A stretch of DNA of 64,000 bases. It comes from Bizionia paragorgiae. GTDB taxonomy: Bacteria > Bacteroidota > Bacteroidia > Flavobacteriales > Flavobacteriaceae. The notes under the pieces were generated by a model, which saw only the letters and a program-made list of their open reading frames with translations, made no database searches and was not told the DNA's origin. Each line of letters opens with the position of its first letter. The first letter of the stretch is position 1. Below, piece by piece: positions 44,101 through 52,281 of the stretch. Made by a program: the position numbers and the translations under genes. Location of the stretch: NCBI RefSeq assembly GCF_900107625.1, contig NZ_FNQK01000003.1, forward strand, positions 62,001-126,000, given 5' to 3'.

Positions 44101-45475
44101 AGCTTTAGGATTTTTACCTATGGCAATATCAACTTCCGCTGGCGCCGAAGTACAAAGACCATTAGCAACAGTAGTTGTAGGTGGATTAATAACTGCAACC
44201 GTTTTAACTTTAGTTGTACTGCCTATTTTATATGCAATGTTCGACAGAAAAGGACATCATCCTAAAATAAAAACAAAAGTGAATTTTAAGGCTCTAAGCA
44301 TTATGCTTTTATTGTTTTTACCATTCTTTGGTAAGGCACAACAAAACCCAGTAAATGTTGAGCAGACTGTAAAAATGGCTATTGAAAATAATAATGGATT
44401 GCAAGCTTACGCGAAAAAGATTAATCAATCAGAACAGTTGGTAGGAAGTGCTTTTAATTTGGACAAAACACAAGTTTACTATAGCTATGACCAAAATAAC
44501 ATTGCCGAAAATGGTTTGCCATTAAAGGTGTTAGGCATTAGTCAATCACTTCAATTCCCAACAGTATATGGCGCACAGCGCAAAGTAGAAAAACAAAAAG
44601 TAGCATTAATAACGCAGCAGTATCGTCTAAATGAAAGAATATTGACTAAAGAGGTTAATTCAGCCTATTATAATGTAGTCTATAGCAATAATCTTGTGAG
44701 GCAATATGTCTATTTAGATAGCTTATATGGTCAATTTGCAAGAGCTGCTAAAAAGAGATACGATGTAGGGGAAACTAATTTATTAGAAAAACTAACGGCT
44801 GAAACCAAGCAAAAAGAAATCGCTATCGCACTTTCTCAAGCACGCGAAGACGTTTCTAAAGCCTACACAATGTTAAATCAATGGGTACAGACCGATTCAA
44901 CAATTACGGTTTCAGAAGATGTGTTACCAAGACTGGAATTAAAAGAATTCAGTCTAACAGATCATCCTGGACTAATGTATTATAATTCAGCAGAAAACTT
45001 AGCTAAATCTTCTCTTTCATTAGAGCGACAAAAGCTTTTACCTGATTTACAATTATCAGTATTTCAAGGCACAAACAATGGTGTAGCTGCAAGAAATTAT
45101 AATGGATTTCAAGTAGGTATTGCAGTACCATTATGGTTTGGAGCACATAAATCAAAAATCAATGCAGCTAAGACAGAAACATTGATTATTGCTAATGAAT
45201 TTGAAAACTATAAAATTCAATTACAATCAAAATACGACGCCTTGCTTTCTGATTTAAAAAAGTTTCAAGAAACAGTTGATTATTATCAAAGTACAGGAAG
45301 AGATCTTTCTAAGCAATTAACAACAACAGCTTCAAAAGCGTTTCAAAATGGCGAGATAGATTTTTTACAATATGTGCAGCTTTTAGAGAGTGCAAAAAAT
45401 ATCGAAATCAACTATTTACAAAACCTAAATAATTATAATAATACAGTTTTAGAATTAAACTACTTAACCAATTAA
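41138..45475 (+). CDS. Heavy-metal RND pump fused to TolC-like outer-membrane channel
   Basis: A 1445-aa CzcA/CusA-type protein. Residues 1 to about 1,040 are the proton-driven HME-RND pump, with the membrane signature GAIDFGIIIDGAVIIVEF (Asp residues near 400-406) and two periplasmic loops. A hydrophobic signal-like segment (SIMLLLFLPFFGKAQQ, about 1,055-1,070) leads to an outer-membrane efflux (TolC-type) domain (about 1,075-1,445). It exports Cu/Ag or Zn/Co/Cd from the periplasm through the adaptor encoded 2 bp downstream. The metal cannot be decided by reading. The pump-channel fusion recurs in Bacteroidetes; the internal signal may direct cleavage into two proteins. Confidence 0.92.
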   Translation: MLERIIQYSIHHKLIVLLFTAGIVGFGLYSLSNIPIGAVPDVTNNQVQVITTSRNLATEDVEKFLTYPVELEMANLPGVKEIRSISKFGLSVVTVVFDDDMGTYLPRQLIAEKIKSAEEKIPAGFGKPFMGPVSTGLGEIYQYVIDVDANHKDQYSLSDVRTIQDWVVKRQLSGIPGVVEVNTWGGYLKTYEVAVNPERLRAMDVSIFDVFTALEKNNSVAGGGYIEKINESYFIRGEGLVSSIEDVEDIVVINKGEIPVYVRDIATVGFGHANRFGAITGNGEGEKVLGQVMMLKDANSNAVIEAVKQRVSEIQASLPPGISINPFLERSELIGKTTFTIAENLILGCLIVIFVVVLLLGNWRSGLVVASVIPLCLLFALSLMYIFGVDANLMSLGAIDFGIIIDGAVIIVEFIAFKITSQRAKLLALPKNERQGLIDSITYQGATKMMNSAVFGQLIIIIVFIPILSLVGVEGKMFRPMALVFCFALIGAMLLCFTYIPVMASLFIKPSNTEKKTISSRLITFLENKYRPTITWALRKKTLVLSMAVGLLVFTGFLFTRMGGEFVPTLDEGDFVIQPVLKTGMSLSKTIEATTKIEKILKQFPEVEQVVSRIGAAEVPTDPMSMEESDVIIKLKPKGEWTSAESKDELADKFKEALSNEIAGVDFEFTQPIEMRFNELITGVRADLAIKVFGEDLDVLYRKALEIEKAIQNVEGAADISVEKTAGLPQMSVKYDRQKIAKYGLNIEDLNKVVTMGFAGMPAGTVFEGEKQFDLVLRFDAAHRKDIENLETASVTLTNGTKLPLSEFANISYTKGPAKISRDNTKRRIVVGVNVRNRDLESVVKDVQVIIERDVKIPTGYSISYGGQFENLRTASARLKVAVPIALILIFVLLYFAFDSVKEALMIYSAIPLSAIGGVMLLYIRDLPFSISAGVGFIALFGIAVLNGIVLIEEFKELKAHGVSNINKRILMGTKNRLRPVLLTAAAAALGFLPMAISTSAGAEVQRPLATVVVGGLITATVLTLVVLPILYAMFDRKGHHPKIKTKVNFKALSIMLLLFLPFFGKAQQNPVNVEQTVKMAIENNNGLQAYAKKINQSEQLVGSAFNLDKTQVYYSYDQNNIAENGLPLKVLGISQSLQFPTVYGAQRKVEKQKVALITQQYRLNERILTKEVNSAYYNVVYSNNLVRQYVYLDSLYGQFARAAKKRYDVGETNLLEKLTAETKQKEIAIALSQAREDVSKAYTMLNQWVQTDSTITVSEDVLPRLELKEFSLTDHPGLMYYNSAENLAKSSLSLERQKLLPDLQLSVFQGTNNGVAARNYNGFQVGIAVPLWFGAHKSKINAAKTETLIIANEFENYKIQLQSKYDALLSDLKKFQETVDYYQSTGRDLSKQLTTTASKAFQNGEIDFLQYVQLLESAKNIEINYLQNLNNYNNTVLELNYLTN

Positions 45476-45477
45476 CG

Positions 45478-46644
45478 ATGAAAAATACACGTAACACCAT
45501 AGCTGATTCTATATACTTAAAAAGCTGTTTATTAGTAGTAATAATGGCTTTAGCCTCTTGTAATTCTAAAGAGAAAACCGAAGTTACCAATGCAGAAGCG
45601 ACCACAGAGATTGAAAACACTGATGTAGTTTCAATAACAGAGAATCAGTTTAAATCTGGCGATATGCAGCTTGGCAAAATAACAATGCAACCATTTAATA
45701 CGGTAGTAAAAGCAAACGGGATGTTTGCTGTTCTACCAGAAAATCAAGCAGATGTAAGTGCCTATTTTGCTGGTTATGTAAAAAACATTAGTCTATTGCC
45801 TGGAGATGTAGTAAAAAAAGGCCAGACCTTATTCACGATTGAAAATCCTGAATATGTACAAGCACAACAAGATTTTTTAGAAGCCAAAGGACGTTTGAAT
45901 TATTTAAAGTCAGACTATGAGCGCCAAAAAGAATTGGTTGCAGATAACGTAACATCAAAAAAGAACTTCCTAAAGGCAGAGTCAGAATACAACGTGACGT
46001 TAGCACAATACCAGTCAATGAAAAAGAAGTTGAGCTTAATGAATATTAATCCAAATACCTTAACAGGAGATAATATTCGTTCTGTCATCAGCGTACCTTC
46101 GCCTTTGTCAGGTTATGCGACAACAATTAATGCAACAAAAGGGATGTATTTAAACCCTTCAGATGTTGCTATTACAGTTACAAATACTGATGATTTACAC
46201 ATAGAGTTAAAGATTTTTGAAAAAGATCTACCTATGGTAAAAGTAGGACAGCCTATTAACGTAAGACTTCAAAATGATACCGATAAAGTATACCGAGGAA
46301 AAGTACATTTAGTAAACAAGTCAATTAATACCCAAGATAGAACAGTAGATATTCACGGAGATTTAGTAAATGAAGCCGAAGCAAAACTGTTTGCACCAGG
46401 AATGTACATTGAAGGGGAAATTTTAACTACAACTTCAGAACATCCTGCACTTCCAGTAGAAGCTGTTGCAAATATTGACAATGATTACTTTGCTCTGGTA
46501 AAAGAAAGCGGTACGACTTTCAAGAGAGTTTTAATTAAAGTTGGTACTACCAATAACGGATTTATCCAAATTTTGAATAGTGATGATTTTAAACCAGATA
46601 CCGAATTCTTGACCAAAGGAGCGTTCAACTTAATAACAGAATAG
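45478..46644 (+). CDS. RND periplasmic adaptor lipoprotein (CusB/CzcB-like)
   Basis: A 388-aa membrane-fusion protein with lipobox LASC (Cys at about 29). It has a barrel-sandwich/lipoyl part (AYFAGYVKNISLLPGDVVKKGQTLFTIENPEY), a helical hairpin (about 125-185), a second lipoyl half (PSPLSGYATTINATKGMYL) and beta-barrel domains. It links the inner-membrane pump with the channel. It follows the pump gene by 2 bp and directly abuts the next gene. Confidence 0.92.
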   Translation: MKNTRNTIADSIYLKSCLLVVIMALASCNSKEKTEVTNAEATTEIENTDVVSITENQFKSGDMQLGKITMQPFNTVVKANGMFAVLPENQADVSAYFAGYVKNISLLPGDVVKKGQTLFTIENPEYVQAQQDFLEAKGRLNYLKSDYERQKELVADNVTSKKNFLKAESEYNVTLAQYQSMKKKLSLMNINPNTLTGDNIRSVISVPSPLSGYATTINATKGMYLNPSDVAITVTNTDDLHIELKIFEKDLPMVKVGQPINVRLQNDTDKVYRGKVHLVNKSINTQDRTVDIHGDLVNEAEAKLFAPGMYIEGEILTTTSEHPALPVEAVANIDNDYFALVKESGTTFKRVLIKVGTTNNGFIQILNSDDFKPDTEFLTKGAFNLITE

Positions 46645-47358
46645 ATGGAAGAGCAATCAGAAACATTGGATACATATTTAGACAACCACTACATTCACAG
46701 AAGTAATTGGTTAAGAGCCGCAGTCCTTGGAGCTAACGATGGTATTTTATCAACAGCAAGTATTGCAATAGGTGTTACAGCTGCAAGTGCTACCCGCGAG
46801 CCCATTATATTAGCAACCTTGGCAGGTCTTGTCGCTGGAGCTTTATCAATGGCAGCAGGAGAATATGTTTCAGTTAGCTCACAAACAGATGTTGAGAAAG
46901 CTGATATTGAGCGCGAAAAACAAGAGTTAAAAGATATGCCAGAAATCGAGCTACAACGCCTTGCCGAAATCTATGAAAAAAGAGGTTTGAAAAAAGAAAC
47001 TGCTTTGACGGTAGCCAAAGAATTAACAAAACACGATGCCCTAGGCGCACACGTTAGAGACGAATTAGGAATCAATGAAATTAGTCAGGCTAAACCAATG
47101 CAAGCAGCATTTGCCTCTGGCGCTGCATTTACAGTTGGTGGCTTACTTCCTTTTTTAGTAACACTATTTCTTCCTCTAAATAGTATGGAATATTCGCTTT
47201 ATGGTTTTGCGCTATTTTTCCTTATCGTTTTGGGAGCCTTAGCTGCAAAAACAGGTGGTTCAAGTATTATAAAAGCTATTATACGTATCACATTTTGGGG
47301 AACTGTAGCGATGGGTCTAACTGCATTAGTTGGACATCTATTTGGTGTAAACCTTTAA
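46645..47358 (+). CDS. VIT1/CCC1-family Fe/Mn transporter
   Basis: A 237-aa membrane protein: HRSNWLRAAVLGANDGILS and GLVAGALSMAAGEYVSVSSQ are the family's hallmark first helices, followed by a cytoplasmic Glu-rich metal-binding helical segment (about 80-150) and three C-terminal helices. It moves ferrous iron or manganese out of the cytoplasm. It starts on the base after the adaptor stop, so it belongs to the efflux operon. Confidence 0.9.
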   Translation: MEEQSETLDTYLDNHYIHRSNWLRAAVLGANDGILSTASIAIGVTAASATREPIILATLAGLVAGALSMAAGEYVSVSSQTDVEKADIEREKQELKDMPEIELQRLAEIYEKRGLKKETALTVAKELTKHDALGAHVRDELGINEISQAKPMQAAFASGAAFTVGGLLPFLVTLFLPLNSMEYSLYGFALFFLIVLGALAAKTGGSSIIKAIIRITFWGTVAMGLTALVGHLFGVNL

Positions 47359-47373
47359 ATAAAAAATAAAATT

Positions 47374-47871
47374 ATGAACGACGCACATTTACATTTAGCA
47401 GTAAACCATCTTCCTATTGTGGGAGCATTAATTGGATTTTTAGTACTGTTAACAGGTTTTATTATGAAAAACCCACAAATAAAAAACACTGCATTAGGCA
47501 TTTTTATATTTAGTGCTTTAACAGCGGTAGTAGCTTTTTTAACAGGAGAAGGTGCTGAAGAAATCGTTGAGAATTTACCTGGAATTAGCGAGACATTAAT
47601 TCATAAACACGAAGAGCACGCGGAGCTGTTTTTGACAATGCTGTTAATTTTAGGAGGAGTTTCGATAACCACTTTGTTTTTGGAGTATAAAAAGTTGCCA
47701 TTTTCAAAGTATGGCTTTGTTGTGATTTTACTGCTTTCCGTTACCTCAATAGGTATTTCTAAATATGTAGGAACAAGTGGTGGCGAAATCACTCATATCG
47801 AAATTAGAAGTGATGCAAATGTAATTCAGTTAGATTCTCATAATAAAGAAAATGACCACGATGACGATTGA
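47374..47871 (+). CDS. DUF2231-like membrane protein with His/Asp-rich tail
   Basis: A 165-aa protein with four membrane helices; the start NDAHLHLAVNHLPIVGALIGF matches DUF2231-type membrane proteins. The C-terminal tail SHNKENDHDDD could bind metal. It lies 15 bp after the VIT-type gene and overlaps the following HD gene by 20 bp. Function unknown; metal- or haem-linked roles are suggested by context only. Confidence 0.65.
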   Translation: MNDAHLHLAVNHLPIVGALIGFLVLLTGFIMKNPQIKNTALGIFIFSALTAVVAFLTGEGAEEIVENLPGISETLIHKHEEHAELFLTMLLILGGVSITTLFLEYKKLPFSKYGFVVILLLSVTSIGISKYVGTSGGEITHIEIRSDANVIQLDSHNKENDHDDD

Positions 47872-48454
47872 AAATGTTTCTAAATTTTGTTCTGGTTTAC
47901 TTACAAGTTCTAAATGCAAAGAGCTGCCATTTCACAATCTTGAGCATACAAAAGAAGTTGTTCAAAATGTAAAGTACTTATGTGCAGCAATGGATATCAA
48001 TTTGGTAGAAACAGATTTGTTAATTATTGCAGCTTGGTTTCACGACACAGGATTTTCTAAAACATACAAAGACCACGAAGCCGAAAGTATCATAATTGCT
48101 AAAAAGTTTCTTTCCAGCTTAGGAATGGAAAGCGATAGCATTAACAGAATCTGTAATTGCATTGAAGCCACTAAAATGCCTCAAAGTCCAACAGATAGAT
48201 TATCTGAAATTCTGTGCGATGCAGACATTTTTCATATAAGTAGCTCGCATTTCTTTTACAGAAAATTATTGCTTCGTAGAGAATGGGAGTTATTCTGTGA
48301 TATTAAAACAACAAATAAAGAATGGCATTTATTGAATCTCAAATTTTTAAAAGAGCATCACTTTAGAAGTGATTATGGAAAGCAAACTTTAGAAATCGGC
48401 AAGCAGGAAAATCTTCATAAAGTTGAAAACATTTTAAACTATTTTAATGAATAA
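47852..48454 (+). CDS. HD-domain phosphohydrolase
   Basis: A 200-aa HD-superfamily protein: FHNLEHTKEVV, the paired HD in AAWFHDTGF, and a distal Asp (CDADIFH). It probably hydrolyses a phosphate ester or nucleotide; the substrate is unknown. The start at 47,852 overlaps the previous gene by 20 bp; an alternative ATG at 47,861 overlaps by 11. The end overlaps the Crp/Fnr gene by 8 bp. Confidence 0.78.
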   Translation: MTTMTIENVSKFCSGLLTSSKCKELPFHNLEHTKEVVQNVKYLCAAMDINLVETDLLIIAAWFHDTGFSKTYKDHEAESIIIAKKFLSSLGMESDSINRICNCIEATKMPQSPTDRLSEILCDADIFHISSSHFFYRKLLLRREWELFCDIKTTNKEWHLLNLKFLKEHHFRSDYGKQTLEIGKQENLHKVENILNYFNE

Positions 48455-49139
48455 TAATTTTCCATACTCAAAATACAATTTTAATAATCAAGATTTATTA
48501 TCTGGGTTAACAACAGCTGAATGCGAGAGACTCACAGCTAATAAAGAAATACTGAACTTTAAGGCAGGCACGCAGATATTTAAAGAAGGTACAGAGCCTA
48601 AAGGTATTTATAGAGTACTATCAGGAAAAGTAAAGAAATATACTGCTACCAATTTTGGTACAGATCATATATTTTATATCTGTGGAGAAAACGAATATCT
48701 TGGGTATCACGCTATTCTAAGTGAAGAAGAGTATCCAGACTCTGCAACTGCATTATTAGATTGTGAAGTAGCATTTATTCCTAAAAATGATTTTTTAAAC
48801 GTAGTAAGTACATCTCACCTATTATCGCAACGCTTGCTAAAGAATTTAAGCCACGAATTTGGAGTTTTTCTAAATGCAACTAAAATATTAGCACGTTACA
48901 CGGTTAGAGAACGCACGGCAATAAATCTATTGATTTTACAAAGAAAATTCAGCGTTAAAGAGAGTCTTAAAGAAATTGAAATGAATAGAGATGATCTCGC
49001 GAGTATGGTGGGTACTGCTAAAGAGTCCTTGGTACGAATGTTGAAAGATTTTAAAGAAGAAAAGCTTATTTCTACTAAGGGTAGAATCATTTTTATTGAA
49101 GACCTTGAAGGGCTTGTAAAAGCAAGTAATTATAAATAA
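48447..49139 (+). CDS. Crp/Fnr-family transcription regulator
   Basis: A 230-aa regulator: cyclic-nucleotide-binding-type beta-roll (GTQIFKEGTEPKGIYRVLSG, about 40-150), a long dimer helix, and a Crp-type helix-turn-helix (NRDDLASMVGTAKESLVRMLKDF in part). No N-terminal Cys cluster for an Fe-S centre is visible, so it is not a classical oxygen-sensing Fnr. It closes the efflux operon. An Fnr-like site lies 3 bp after its stop, upstream of the redox operon, and is a natural target. Confidence 0.85.
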   Translation: MNNNFPYSKYNFNNQDLLSGLTTAECERLTANKEILNFKAGTQIFKEGTEPKGIYRVLSGKVKKYTATNFGTDHIFYICGENEYLGYHAILSEEEYPDSATALLDCEVAFIPKNDFLNVVSTSHLLSQRLLKNLSHEFGVFLNATKILARYTVRERTAINLLILQRKFSVKESLKEIEMNRDDLASMVGTAKESLVRMLKDFKEEKLISTKGRIIFIEDLEGLVKASNYK

Positions 49140-49141
49140 AA

Positions 49142-49155
49142 TTGATAAATGTCAA
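49142..49155 (+). promoter_or_regulatory. Fnr-like operator upstream of the redox operon
   Basis: TTGAT-AAAT-GTCAA matches the Fnr consensus TTGAT-N4-ATCAA at nine of ten positions. It lies 59 bp upstream of the thioredoxin start. A weak -7 element TACCTTTA is at 49,190-49,197. Confidence 0.55.
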
Positions 49156-49213
49156 TGTAAGAATAAATAGCTTTTAACGTTAAACTAAATACCTTTACAG
49201 ATTATAAATTATT

Positions 49214-49654
49214 ATGAAAAAAAACATTTTTACATTACTTGTGCTACTATTAACTATTAGCGGAGTAACCGCTCAAGAATGGCATACGGATTTTGCAAAA
49301 GCAAAGAAAACAGCAACCGAAGAAAATAAACCTATAATTCTTGTTTTTCAAGGATCAGACTGGTGTGCGCCTTGTATAAAATTAGATCGTGAAATTTGGA
49401 GCACAGAAGCTTTTAAAAAGTACGCAACAAAAAACTATGTAATGCTTCAAGCAGACTTCCCAAGAAAAAAGAAAAACGCATTGAGTGAATCTCAAACTGC
49501 AGCAAATGCAAAATTGGCAGAGGCCTATAACAAAAATGGGATTTTTCCTTTCGTAGTTATACTTGACGCTAACGGAAAAGTATTAGGAGAAACGAGTTAT
49601 AAAAAGACGACGCCAGAAGCGTACATTGAGGAACTAAACACTTTTACCAAGTAA
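49214..49654 (+). CDS. Exported thioredoxin-like protein
   Basis: A 146-aa thioredoxin-fold protein with signal peptide (FTLLVLLLTISGVTAQ) and the redox motif WCAPC in VFQGSDWCAPCIKLD. The rest fits the thioredoxin_7 type (FVVILDANGKVLGETSY). It would act as a periplasmic thiol reductase or as partner for the DsbD-like protein in the same cluster. The next gene begins 1 bp after its stop. Confidence 0.87.
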   Translation: MKKNIFTLLVLLLTISGVTAQEWHTDFAKAKKTATEENKPIILVFQGSDWCAPCIKLDREIWSTEAFKKYATKNYVMLQADFPRKKKNALSESQTAANAKLAEAYNKNGIFPFVVILDANGKVLGETSYKKTTPEAYIEELNTFTK

Positions 49655-49655
49655 T

Positions 49656-50636
49656 TTGAAGAATCTAATCAATTTATCATTATTGTTCTTTTCAGTTGTC
49701 TGTATAGCGCAACAGCCATACAAACGTACACTCAAACTAATGGGTAGTCGTTTTGACATAACCGTAGTTGCAGAAAATGAAAGTATAGGAAATAAGTATA
49801 TCGATACTGCTGTAGCCGAAATTACAAGAATAGAAAAACTGATTTCTTCTTGGGATACCAATTCTCAAACATCAGAAATTAATAGAAATGCTGGTATCAA
49901 AGCTGTAAAAGTAGATTCAGAATTGTTTCAATTAATTGAAAGAGCAATAGGTATTTCAAAATTGACAGATGGCGCTTTTGACATTAGCTATGCATCTATG
50001 GATCGCATTTGGAAATTTGATGGTAGTATGACAGAGATGCCTTCCGAAGAAAAAATAAAAGAATCTGTTGCTAAAGTTGGCTTTAAGAACATCATCTTAG
50101 ATAAAGAAAATAGTACAGTCTTTCTCAAGTTAGAAGGAATGAAAATAGGCTTTGGAGCTATCGGAAAAGGATATGCGGCAGACAAAGCTAAGTCTTTGTT
50201 AATCTCTAAAGGAGTATCATCAGGCATTATAAACGCCTCTGGAGATATGAATACTTGGGGAAAACAACCTAGTGGTAAAGAATGGAAAGTAGCCATCACA
50301 AATCCAATGGATAAGGATAAGGTATTTGCGCTATTGCCTATTACAAATGGTGCTGTTGTGACCTCTGGTAATTACGAGAAGTTTGTAAAATTTAATGGAA
50401 CACGCTATTCCCACATTATTGATCCTAGAACAGGATATCCATCTAGCGGAATTATAAGTGTAACAGTTTTTGCGCCCAAAGCAGAACTTGCCGACGCACT
50501 CGCTACGTCTGTATTTGTTATGGGTAAAGATGTAGGATTGAGCAGAATAAATCAGATGCCAAAGATAGAATGTATCATCATTGATGATAAAGGAAATATC
50601 TTCAAATCAGACAACATAAAAATAGACAAAATATGA
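49656..50636 (+). CDS. apbE: ApbE-type FMN transferase
   Basis: A 326-aa exported flavin transferase that attaches FMN to Thr/Ser of periplasmic or membrane redox proteins. Signal peptide: LINLSLLFFSVVCIAQ. Conserved parts are MGSRFDITVVAEN, FGAIGKGYAADKA, INASGDMNTWG and HIIDPRTGYPSSG. The only start that keeps the signal peptide is TTG at 49,656. Its stop overlaps the DUF4266 gene by 4 bp. The flavinylated target is not obvious in the window. Confidence 0.9.
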   Translation: MKNLINLSLLFFSVVCIAQQPYKRTLKLMGSRFDITVVAENESIGNKYIDTAVAEITRIEKLISSWDTNSQTSEINRNAGIKAVKVDSELFQLIERAIGISKLTDGAFDISYASMDRIWKFDGSMTEMPSEEKIKESVAKVGFKNIILDKENSTVFLKLEGMKIGFGAIGKGYAADKAKSLLISKGVSSGIINASGDMNTWGKQPSGKEWKVAITNPMDKDKVFALLPITNGAVVTSGNYEKFVKFNGTRYSHIIDPRTGYPSSGIISVTVFAPKAELADALATSVFVMGKDVGLSRINQMPKIECIIIDDKGNIFKSDNIKIDKI

Positions 50637-50845
50637 TAAAGAGATTAATGATAGCGGCAGTAATAGCTACCTGTTTAAGTAGTTGTGTAGTCGTAAAAGA
50701 ATACGAAAAAGTAAATATCAATGATCCAGATATGGCATTGTCTGAAAAGAAGTGTGATCGTAATGTAACCACAGCACATTCCTATCGCGAAGCAGCGGTA
50801 GGTGCAAATGGAGGAAAAACTGGAGGAGGCTGCGGCTGTAATTAA
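50633..50845 (+). CDS. DUF4266 small lipoprotein
   Basis: A 70-aa lipoprotein (lipobox LSSC) with the family pattern YEKVNINDPDMALSEKKCDR and a Gly/Cys-rich end GGGCGCN. DUF4266 proteins occur between ApbE and DUF3570 genes in many bacteria, as here. The three Cys residues of the mature part could bind metal or be redox-active. Role unknown. Confidence 0.8.
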   Translation: MIKRLMIAAVIATCLSSCVVVKEYEKVNINDPDMALSEKKCDRNVTTAHSYREAAVGANGGKTGGGCGCN

Positions 50846-50897
50846 CTGAATTCCTTTTTTAAGAAGCAATCGGCACTTAAAAATGTGAATTGAAGTT

Positions 50898-50917
50898 ATT
50901 CCGCTGTATAGCGGAAT
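50898..50917. repeat. Hairpin between DUF4266 and DUF3570 genes
   Basis: A perfect 8-bp stem ATTCCGCT / AGCGGAAT with loop GTAT. No T tract follows, so it is more likely a processing or stability element within the mRNA than a terminator. Confidence 0.6.
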
Positions 50918-50939
50918 CTAATTAATACAACAAAACAAT

Positions 50940-52256
50940 TTGAAAAAATTAATTTTAGTAATGTGTGTATTCGCTTTCGCGAAAGCGTACTCACAAACAG
51001 CACAAGACTCGACTAAAGTCTATAAAAAAAGAGTACTTGAATCTGTAGAAGTAGATTTCTTATCAAGTTATTACACGCAAGATGGAGATAATGCTGCCGT
51101 AAGTGGCGGTATTGGTACTGAAGAGTTGACAGACGTTACAGGTACATTTGTGGTTTCCATTCCATTAAATGATGACGATGTATTAACGATAGATGCAGGA
51201 GTTTCTGCATACACCTCTGCTTCTTCAAGTAATGTTGGACCTTTTGACGGTGGTGGACAGGCAGATCCTTTTCAAGCTTCATCAGGTGCGTCAAGCAGCG
51301 ATTTATGGGCAAACCTAACAGGAAGTTACAGTCACAGCTCAGACGACAGAAATGATATCTGGTCAGCTAAACTATCTGTGTCTTCAGAATATGATTATTT
51401 TTCTGTAGGTGTAGGAGGTAGTTATACTAAGCTCTTCAATGAGAAAAATACCGAACTAAGTGTGAACGGTAATGTGTATATAGATACCTGGAATGCTATC
51501 TACCCTACAGAGTTAAGGCCTTTTGGCGAAGGAGGAAATGGTTTAAGTAACAGATTATTTACTCAAAACACGATTACTGGAAATACAAATTACGCACCGA
51601 TTTTTACTGAGTTTGCAGATGAAGGGCGTAATTCATATTCTCTAGGTTTTGGATTCTCTCAAATTCTTCACAAGAATGTTCAAGGGTCTTTAGCACTTGA
51701 TTTTGTTCAGCAGCAAGGTTTATTGTCAACACCATTCCAGCGAGTATATTTTGGAGATGTTGCAGACTCTTTTATTGAGAATTTTCAACTAGCAGATGCT
51801 ATTGAACGCTTACCAGATTCTCGATTTAAAGTGGCAGCAGGTGGTCGCTTAAACTGGTATCTCAATGAAACCTTTACAGTACGTACTTTTTACCGCTATT
51901 ATTATGATGATTGGGGAATTACATCGCATACCGCAAGTATAGAAGTGCCTATTAAGATAACAGATAAGTTTACGCTTTATCCTTCGTACCGATTCTATAA
52001 TCAAACCGCAGCAGATTACTTTAGGCCTTATGAAGAAGCATTATCCACAGATGAGTTTTACACTTCAGATTATGACTTATCTGAGTACAGTGCAAATCAA
52101 TTTGGCTTTGGAGTTTCTTACACAGACATTTTTGCGAAAGCGCACATCTGGAAATTGGGCTTAAAAAGTATAGACCTTAAATTCTATCAGTACGATAGAG
52201 ATACAACGTTTAGCTCTAGCATCATTACCGCTGGATTTAAATTTGTGATGGACTAA
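50940..52256 (+). CDS. DUF3570 outer-membrane beta-barrel protein
   Basis: A 438-aa exported protein. The signal peptide (KLILVMCVFAFAKAYSQ) requires the TTG start at 50,940. The mature part begins with VLESVEVDFLSSYYTQDGDNAAVSGG in sections and continues as amphipathic beta strands, ending with a C-terminal Phe-rich strand (IITAGFKFVMD), typical for an outer-membrane barrel. DUF3570 accompanies DUF4266 and ApbE in many genomes. Its transport role, if any, is unknown. Confidence 0.85.
   Translation: MKKLILVMCVFAFAKAYSQTAQDSTKVYKKRVLESVEVDFLSSYYTQDGDNAAVSGGIGTEELTDVTGTFVVSIPLNDDDVLTIDAGVSAYTSASSSNVGPFDGGGQADPFQASSGASSSDLWANLTGSYSHSSDDRNDIWSAKLSVSSEYDYFSVGVGGSYTKLFNEKNTELSVNGNVYIDTWNAIYPTELRPFGEGGNGLSNRLFTQNTITGNTNYAPIFTEFADEGRNSYSLGFGFSQILHKNVQGSLALDFVQQQGLLSTPFQRVYFGDVADSFIENFQLADAIERLPDSRFKVAAGGRLNWYLNETFTVRTFYRYYYDDWGITSHTASIEVPIKITDKFTLYPSYRFYNQTAADYFRPYEEALSTDEFYTSDYDLSEYSANQFGFGVSYTDIFAKAHIWKLGLKSIDLKFYQYDRDTTFSSSIITAGFKFVMD
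50972..50987. repeat. 16-bp palindrome CGCTTTCGCGAAAGCG, copy 2
   Basis: Lies in the signal-peptide codons of the DUF3570 gene, where it encodes AFAKA. Confidence 0.75.
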
Positions 52257-52281
52257 TTCAAAACCTCTTATTAAACTAATC

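Noticed and set aside
48447-49139. Classical oxygen-sensing Fnr
   Set aside because: No N-terminal cluster of Cys residues for an Fe-S centre; only the broader Crp/Fnr family is supported.
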